Source of the DNA: Poriferisodalis sp965208925
GTDB taxonomy: Bacteria > Actinomycetota > Acidimicrobiia > Acidimicrobiales > Poriferisodalaceae
Direction of reading: 5' to 3'
NCBI RefSeq assembly: GCF_965208925.1
Contig: NZ_OZ242364.1
Location: forward strand, 2,666,001 to 2,730,000
DNA: 64,000 nt
Part shown: piece after piece, positions 59,626 to 64,000 of the stretch
Numbering within the stretch: the first letter of the stretch is position 1
How the letters are laid out: each line of letters opens with the position of its first letter
Notes under the pieces: model-generated
Seen by the model: the letters and a program-made list of their open reading frames with translations, nothing else
Told to the model about the DNA's origin: nothing
Databases searched by the model: none
Made by a program: the position numbers and the translations under genes

Positions 59626-60348
59626 GTGAACCGAGGTGCGGGAATCGATGTGTCGCGCCTGCCGACTCACGTGGCCTGTGTGATGGACGGCAATGGACGC
59701 TGGGCCCAGGCGCGTGGGCTGCCACGAACCGAAGGTCATGCAGCCGGCGAAGAAGCCCTGATCGACACCGTCGAGGGCGCGGCCGAGATCGGCCTGTCGT
59801 GGCTCACCGTGTACGCGTTCAGCACGGAGAACTGGCGTCGCCCGCCGGCCGAGGTGCGCTTCCTCATGGGCTTCAACGAGTCGCTGCTGGTGCGGCGCAG
59901 CCATGAGCTGCACGAGCAAAACGTGCGGATCCGTTTCGTCGGCCGGCCTGACGCCCGCATCCCGCGACGGGTCCGGGCGCGCATCGACGAGGCCGTCGAG
60001 CTGACAGCAGCCAACACCGGCCTCACGTTCACGGTGGCGTTCAACTACGGCGGCAGGGCCGAGATCGTGGACGCCGCCGCGGGCCTCGTGCGCTCGGGCG
60101 TCCCCGCGGACGAGGTCGACGAGGCAGCGCTCGCCAAGCATCTGTACGACGCCGAGATGCCTGAGGTCGACCTCATGATCCGGACCTCTGGCGAGAACCG
60201 GCTGTCAAACTTCCTGTTGTGGCAGATGGCCTACAGCGAGCTGGTGTTCACCGACACGCTCTGGCCCGACTTCCGGCGGGGAGACCTGTTCGACGCCATC
60301 TGCATCTACCAGGCCCGCGACCGGCGCTTCGGCGGCCTGAACCGCTGA
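59626..60348 (+). CDS. uppS: Polyprenyl diphosphate synthase (cis-prenyltransferase, UppS type)
   Basis: A 240-residue cis-prenyltransferase. The diphosphate-binding VMDGNGRWA with catalytic Asp21, the STENWRRP block (substrate positioning), FNYGGRAEI and the C-terminal RTSGENRLSNFLLWQ are all conserved. It makes the long-chain lipid carrier for peptidoglycan and other cell-wall polymers. GTG start by the leaderless promoter; the long frame upstream is antisense to DinG. recO follows 89 bp on. Confidence 0.94.
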   Translation: MNRGAGIDVSRLPTHVACVMDGNGRWAQARGLPRTEGHAAGEEALIDTVEGAAEIGLSWLTVYAFSTENWRRPPAEVRFLMGFNESLLVRRSHELHEQNVRIRFVGRPDARIPRRVRARIDEAVELTAANTGLTFTVAFNYGGRAEIVDAAAGLVRSGVPADEVDEAALAKHLYDAEMPEVDLMIRTSGENRLSNFLLWQMAYSELVFTDTLWPDFRRGDLFDAICIYQARDRRFGGLNR

Positions 60349-60437
60349 GGCCGCACGTCCCCGACGCTGCGGAGGCATCCGAGCAGCGCCAGTCCCACAC
60401 AGCCCATCCGACACAGCGAAGGGAAAGCCCCCGCAAG

Positions 60438-61154
60438 ATGCAGTACCGGGACCGGGGGGTGGTGCTGCGCACCACCAAGCTCGGCGAGGCCGATCGAATC
60501 ATCACGATCATCACCTCCGGGCACGGCAAAGTGCGCGCCGTGGCGAAGGGTGCGCGGCGCACCCGAAGCAAGCTGGCCGGCCACGTCGAACCGCTGCGCC
60601 ATGTCGATCTGCAGCTCTACCGGGGACGCGGCGAGCTCGACATCGTGACCGGAGCCGTGACGCTCGACCGCTGGCCGGCGCTGCGCTCGGATCTCGACCG
60701 GCTGGGTACGGCCATGACGCTCGCCGAAGCGGTGGACCAGTCGGTTCACGACCGGGCCGACGACCCGGTGCCGTACCAGATGCTGATCGGAGCGTTGGGC
60801 CGCCTCGACCGGGCTCACTCAGACATGCTGCTGCCTGCGTTCCTGCTGCGACTGCTGGCACACGAGGGGACCGCGCCGATGCTCGACCGGTGCGTGGTGG
60901 GCACCGACTGCGATGATGCCCCCATCGTGGCATTCGACCCCGCCGCCGGCGGCGTGACCTGCGCCACTCACCGTCGCGGCCGCCAGCTGTCCAGTGGCGC
61001 GCTGGAAATGCTGCGCTCGATCATCGACGGGCGGGTGAATGCCGTGCTCGACGTCGAGCCGTTCTCTGACACGCATGAGGCCGCAGCAGCCGTCACCCGC
61101 ATGTGGGAGTACCACATGGACCGGCGCCTGCGGAGTGCGGACTTGCTCGGCTGA
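60438..61154 (+). CDS. recO: DNA repair protein RecO
   Basis: A 238-residue RecO. The N-terminal OB fold begins with YRDRGVVLRTTKLGEADRIITI and GKVRAVAKGARR, followed by the helical domain and a zinc-site region. Cys152, Cys158 and Cys171 are visible and the usual fourth Cys is replaced by His. RecO loads RecA onto SSB-coated DNA with RecR. The last 13 codons are part of a sequence duplicated 68 bp downstream. ATG start; weak Shine-Dalgarno. Confidence 0.92.
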   Translation: MQYRDRGVVLRTTKLGEADRIITIITSGHGKVRAVAKGARRTRSKLAGHVEPLRHVDLQLYRGRGELDIVTGAVTLDRWPALRSDLDRLGTAMTLAEAVDQSVHDRADDPVPYQMLIGALGRLDRAHSDMLLPAFLLRLLAHEGTAPMLDRCVVGTDCDDAPIVAFDPAAGGVTCATHRRGRQLSSGALEMLRSIIDGRVNAVLDVEPFSDTHEAAAAVTRMWEYHMDRRLRSADLLG

Positions 61155-61225
61155 GCGGCGGGTCGGCGCCGGTCCCATCGGACTCGGTCCGGCGCCTGCG
61201 GAGCGCCGATTTGCTCGGCTAGCGG
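61121..61225 (+). repeat. Direct duplication of the recO 3' end
   Basis: 61121-61158 (CCGGCGCCTGCGGAGTGCGG onward through the recO stop) recurs at 61189-61225 with a few substitutions and one deleted base. The second copy ends inside the stop codon area of the convergent small membrane protein gene, and CTAG there supplies that gene's stop. Confidence 0.8.
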
Positions 61226-61653
61226 AAGATGCGGCTGCGGCCCTGGGGGTTCTCGACGCTCTCGTGAAGCCGCTTGAAGCGCTTCTCTGCCCGTACGTCG
61301 GCGGTTGAGCGCCACCACTTGCGGCCCCGCCAGAAGGCGCCCGCGAACGCCAGCAGGGCCAGCACCACTTGGGTGCGGGCCAAGCCGCCACAGAGCGGAT
61401 GCCGGCTCTCGGGCGGCACATAGGCCTGCCCGGTGGTGCGGTTCGCCGTGATCGCTTCGTCAACCGCGGTACGCACCTCGTCCAGATCCACGTCGGGCGG
61501 CGCAAGACTCAGCAGTGGCATCGAGCAGGTCCAGTCGACCTGGCCCTCTTGAATGTCCTCGTACGGGCCGCCGAAGACCGGCAGCGGCATGAACAGCACC
61601 ATCATGCCGAGGAAGGCACACAGGAAGACCACGGTGGTGTCGCGCAGCCGCAT
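61219..61653 (-). CDS. Small membrane protein, unknown function
   Basis: A 144-residue protein with an N-terminal membrane helix (about 6-28, TTVVFLCAFLGMMVLFMPLPVFGG), an extracytoplasmic stretch with a Cys pair (WTCSMPL and PLCGGL), a second helix (about 92-108) and a basic C-terminal tail. I do not recognise a family. The two cysteines could form a disulfide outside the membrane. ATG at 61653 has TAGGCT 7 nt upstream. Its stop lies in the duplicated recO end. Confidence 0.7.
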   Translation of the reverse strand: MRLRDTTVVFLCAFLGMMVLFMPLPVFGGPYEDIQEGQVDWTCSMPLLSLAPPDVDLDEVRTAVDEAITANRTTGQAYVPPESRHPLCGGLARTQVVLALLAFAGAFWRGRKWWRSTADVRAEKRFKRLHESVENPQGRSRIFR

Positions 61654-61660
61654 GACTCGG

Positions 61661-61666
61661 AGCCTA
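61661..61666 (-). promoter_or_regulatory. -10 element, leaderless promoter of small membrane protein gene
   Basis: TAGGCT on the minus strand, 7 nt before the ATG at 61653. Confidence 0.5.
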
Positions 61667-61701
61667 ATGAGCGGCGCGCAGCCAGTGAAGCTCCCGTTGC
61701 T

Positions 61702-61760
61702 CCCCGCTCTTGTGCGCTGCGCTCACGAGCCGCTCAGGACGCGGCTTCGCCTCTCGCCGG
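61702..61760 (+). repeat. Dispersed extragenic repeat, copy D
   Basis: Core CCCCGCTCTTGTGCGCTGCG, then CTCACGAGCCGCTC and GCGGCTTCGCCTCTCG. Unlike copies A-C it lies in a divergent region, between the small membrane protein gene and the glyS promoter. Confidence 0.72.
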
Positions 61761-61790
61761 AATTCGCTCCGGCGCCCCGCAGGCCCTCAG

Positions 61791-61796
61791 TACCCT
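61791..61796 (+). promoter_or_regulatory. -10 element, near-leaderless promoter of glyS
   Basis: TACCCT, 8 nt before the GTG at 61805; same hexamer as uppS. Confidence 0.45.
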
Positions 61797-61804
61797 TGCC
61801 GCCC

Positions 61805-63154
61805 GTGACGAAGACCGCTGGCGCCGAATCTGAACGGCCGGGCCCCGATCCCGCACTGTTCGACAAGATCGTCAATCTCTGCAAGCGCCGCGGCATCGTG
61901 TTCGGCTCTGCCGAGATCTACGGCGGCTTCCGCAGCGCATACGACTACGGGCCGATCGGGGCGCAGCTCCTGCGCAACGTGAAGGATGCTTGGTGGCGAT
62001 CCATGGTCCAGATGCGCAGCGATGTGGTGGGTCTGGACGCGTCCATCCTGGGCCCGCCCCAGGTGTGGGAGGCCTCAGGCCACCTGAAGAATTTCACCGA
62101 TCCGCTGGTGGACTGCACCGTCTGCAAGACCCGCCACCGCCAAGACCAGCTCGACGACCCCGACCTGTGCCCCAACTGCGGCAGCCGCGGCACGTTCACC
62201 GAAGCGCGGGCGTTCAACCTCATGTTCCGCACGCAGGCCGGGCCGGTGGAGGACGCGGGCGCCGAGGTGTACCTGCGACCTGAGACGGCCCAGGGCATGT
62301 TCGTGAACTTCAAGAACATTTTGGAGACGAGCCGGAAGCGGCCGCCGTTCGGCATCGCCCAGGTAGGCAAGTCGTTCCGCAACGAGATCACGCCGGGCAA
62401 CTTCGTGTTCCGCACCCGAGAGTTCGAGCAGATGGAGCTGGAGTTCTTTGTGCCGCCCGTCGAGGCCCCGCAGTGGTACGAGTACTGGCTCGCCGAGCGG
62501 CTCCGGTGGTATGCCGACTTGGGCATCCCGACCCATCAGCTTCGCCTGCGCGCCCATGACGCCGACGAGCTCAGCCACTACTCCAGCGGCACCAGCGACG
62601 TCGAGTTCCTGTTCCCGTGGGGCTGGGGCGAACTGGAGGGCATCGCCAACCGCGGCGACTACGACTTGCGCCAGCACGCCGAGCACTCTGGCCAGAAGCT
62701 GGAGTACTTCGACCAGGCCAGCGGCGAGCGGTATGTGCCTCACGTGATCGAGCCGGCTGCCGGGGCGACGCGAGCACTGATGGCGTTCCTGCTGGCTGCG
62801 TTCCGTACCGAAGTCGTCAACGACGAGCTGCGCACGGTGCTGGGGCTGCACCCGCGGCTGGCGCCGTACAAAGTGGCGGTGCTGCCGCTGTCGCGCAAGG
62901 AGCCGCTGCCTGGGTTGGCCGGCGACGTGCTGGCGATGTGCCAGCCGCATTGGATGTGCGACTACGACGAGACCCAGGCCATCGGGCGCCGCTACCGCCG
63001 CCAGGACGAGATCGGCACTCCGCTGTGCGTCACCGTCGACTTCGAATCCGTTGACGACCGATGCGTGACCGTGCGTGACCGTGACACGATGGCCCAAGAC
63101 CGTGTGCCGATCGACGCTTTGGTCGAACATCTCACCGGCCGCTTGGATCTCTGA
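61805..63154 (+). CDS. glyS: Glycine--tRNA ligase (alpha2 dimer type)
   Basis: A 449-residue class II synthetase of the dimeric type found in actinobacteria and eukaryotes. GSAEIYGGFRSAYDYGPIGAQL (about 34-55) is the family start, a CTVCKTRH...CPNCGSRG zinc-like insertion is at about 100-125, motif 2 is GKSFRNEITPGNFVFRTREFEQME and motif 3 is in PHVIEPAAGATRAL. The C-terminal anticodon domain (about 350-449) is complete. GTG start at 61805 follows the TACCCT box. Confidence 0.95.
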   Translation: MTKTAGAESERPGPDPALFDKIVNLCKRRGIVFGSAEIYGGFRSAYDYGPIGAQLLRNVKDAWWRSMVQMRSDVVGLDASILGPPQVWEASGHLKNFTDPLVDCTVCKTRHRQDQLDDPDLCPNCGSRGTFTEARAFNLMFRTQAGPVEDAGAEVYLRPETAQGMFVNFKNILETSRKRPPFGIAQVGKSFRNEITPGNFVFRTREFEQMELEFFVPPVEAPQWYEYWLAERLRWYADLGIPTHQLRLRAHDADELSHYSSGTSDVEFLFPWGWGELEGIANRGDYDLRQHAEHSGQKLEYFDQASGERYVPHVIEPAAGATRALMAFLLAAFRTEVVNDELRTVLGLHPRLAPYKVAVLPLSRKEPLPGLAGDVLAMCQPHWMCDYDETQAIGRRYRRQDEIGTPLCVTVDFESVDDRCVTVRDRDTMAQDRVPIDALVEHLTGRLDL

Positions 63155-63159
63155 GCGCC

Positions 63160-64000
63160 ATGGCGGACGCTGAGACCGGACTGAGCGCTCGCCAGCAGCG
63201 GGCCGTGGCCGATCTCAGCTGCGACGAGCTGACAGCGGCCCTGCACCCGACATTTGCAGGCGATGCCGGTGTGGTGCTGACGACTGGCCTGGCGGCGTCG
63301 CCGGGAGCTGCCTCGGGGCTGGTGGCGGTGGGCTCGGAGGCGGCGCTGGACCTGGCGTCGGCAGGCAGCACGGTGATCTTGGTTGCCACCGAGACCACTC
63401 CTGCCGATGTGGCGGCGATGGGCATGTCGGCGGGGATCCTGACCGCCCGGGGCGGGCTGGCGAGCCATGCGGCAGTAGTGGCCCGGGGCTGGGGCATTCC
63501 GGCTGTATGCGACGCCCGCGAGATCACCGTGGAGGCTGACAGCTTCGTGATCGGCGACCGGCGCATTGCCAATGGCACACCAATCTCGATCGATGGATCC
63601 ACGGGCGAGGTGACGCTGGGGGACCGTGAGATTGCCGGGTCGGCCGTAGGCGCTGCCGGGGTCGGCCCGTCACCGGGGTCGGCGCTGCCGGCAGAGATCG
63701 ATGAGGTGCTCGGGTGGGCGGATCGGGTTGCGGCCGGCCGATTTGCTGTGCTCGCCAATGCGGACACTGCGGCCGATGCAGCGACGGCGCGGGCGCTTGG
63801 GGCGCAGGGCATCGGGCTGTGCCGCACTGAGCACATGTTCTTGGAGCCCGACCGGCTGGAAGTCGTGCAGCACGTCGTGCTGCGCGGGCACGACGAGCAC
63901 GTCGACGATCTGGCGGCTGCCCAGCGAGCGGATTTTCGCGAGCTGCTGGCAGCCATGGACGCATTGCCGGTCACGGTTCGGCTGCTCGATGCGCCCATGC
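63160..64000 (+). CDS. PEP-utilising enzyme (PPDK/PtsI-like), partial at window end
   Basis: At least 280 residues, open at the end of the window. Residues about 40-150 are the swivelling phosphohistidine domain, with TARGGLASHAAVVARG and His103 as the phosphorylated residue. From about residue 190 the PEP-binding TIM barrel begins (ANADTAADAATARALGAQGIGLCRTEHMF, LPVTVRLLDAPM). The nucleotide-binding ATP-grasp domain that precedes these parts in pyruvate phosphate dikinase is absent; the chain starts only 5 bp after the glyS stop. It could be a shortened PPDK or a PtsI-like enzyme. Confidence 0.82.
   Translation, partial: MADAETGLSARQQRAVADLSCDELTAALHPTFAGDAGVVLTTGLAASPGAASGLVAVGSEAALDLASAGSTVILVATETTPADVAAMGMSAGILTARGGLASHAAVVARGWGIPAVCDAREITVEADSFVIGDRRIANGTPISIDGSTGEVTLGDREIAGSAVGAAGVGPSPGSALPAEIDEVLGWADRVAAGRFAVLANADTAADAATARALGAQGIGLCRTEHMFLEPDRLEVVQHVVLRGHDEHVDDLAAAQRADFRELLAAMDALPVTVRLLDAPM

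Overview
The window is GC-rich, single-chromosome bacterial DNA with dense, mostly tightly packed genes. Gene content and order point to an actinobacterium. The markers are a phoH-ybeY-CNNM-era block followed by uppS and recO, a comEA-comEC-holA-(rpsT)-lepA-hrcA-dnaJ block, an actinobacterial-type ferrochelatase, DUF3039, F420-type luciferase-like oxidoreductase, a B12-dependent class II ribonucleotide reductase, and many GTG/TTG starts. A heterotrophic member of the Acidimicrobiia is my best guess; this is inference from gene content, not from a marker-gene tree. There is no transposase, integrase, phage gene or CRISPR array in the window.

Left part (1-27.5 kb): accessory acyl-CoA and small-molecule catabolism, mostly one- or two-gene units on alternating strands. 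It holds enoyl-CoA hydratase, AMP-forming acyl-CoA synthetase, epoxide hydrolase, two unusually long CaiB/BaiF CoA-transferase genes (each two transferase domains in one chain), an acyl-CoA dehydrogenase, a SnoaL-like protein, a Baeyer-Villiger-type monooxygenase, an LLM oxidoreductase, two APH/choline-kinase-like phosphotransferases of the kind found beside acyl-CoA dehydrogenases, a molybdopterin oxidoreductase, a PLP decarboxylase and an HisC/Pat aminotransferase. Mixed among them are uracil-DNA glycosylase, a GDT1-type cation transporter, a Kef-like antiporter, an MFS permease and one tRNA-Ala(GGC).

Middle (27.5-43 kb): DNA-uptake genes comEA/comEC, holA, rpsT, then lepA-hrcA-dnaJ-XRE regulator-hemW, followed on the opposite strand by a compact Tad/Flp-type pilus operon (SAF/CpaB, TadA ATPase, TadB, TadC, a pilin-like protein and three TadE/TadG-like proteins) with most junctions overlapping by 4 bp. 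An AT-rich divergent promoter region separates it from a small excisionase-type DNA-binding gene and a CPBP membrane protease.

Right part (43-64 kb): informational and housekeeping genes: cysS, nudC, lexA, a RibD-like reductase, class II ribonucleotide reductase nrdJ with two DnaA boxes upstream, an MFS transporter fused in frame to a ferrochelatase, DUF3039, phoH-ybeY-CNNM/CorC-era, a DinG-type helicase, uppS, recO, a small membrane protein, glyS and the start of a PEP-utilising enzyme that runs off the end.

Three sequence-level patterns stand out. (1) At least fourteen genes have a TANNNT hexamer 6-8 nt before the start codon and usually no Shine-Dalgarno, which indicates leaderless mRNAs. 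(2) A roughly 60-bp extragenic repeat occurs four times (near 31.2, 37.1, 57.6 and 61.7 kb), three of them between convergent genes. (3) Several other intergenic regions contain long inverted repeats or duplicated gene ends. The most unusual gene is the MFS-ferrochelatase fusion at 50886-53291.
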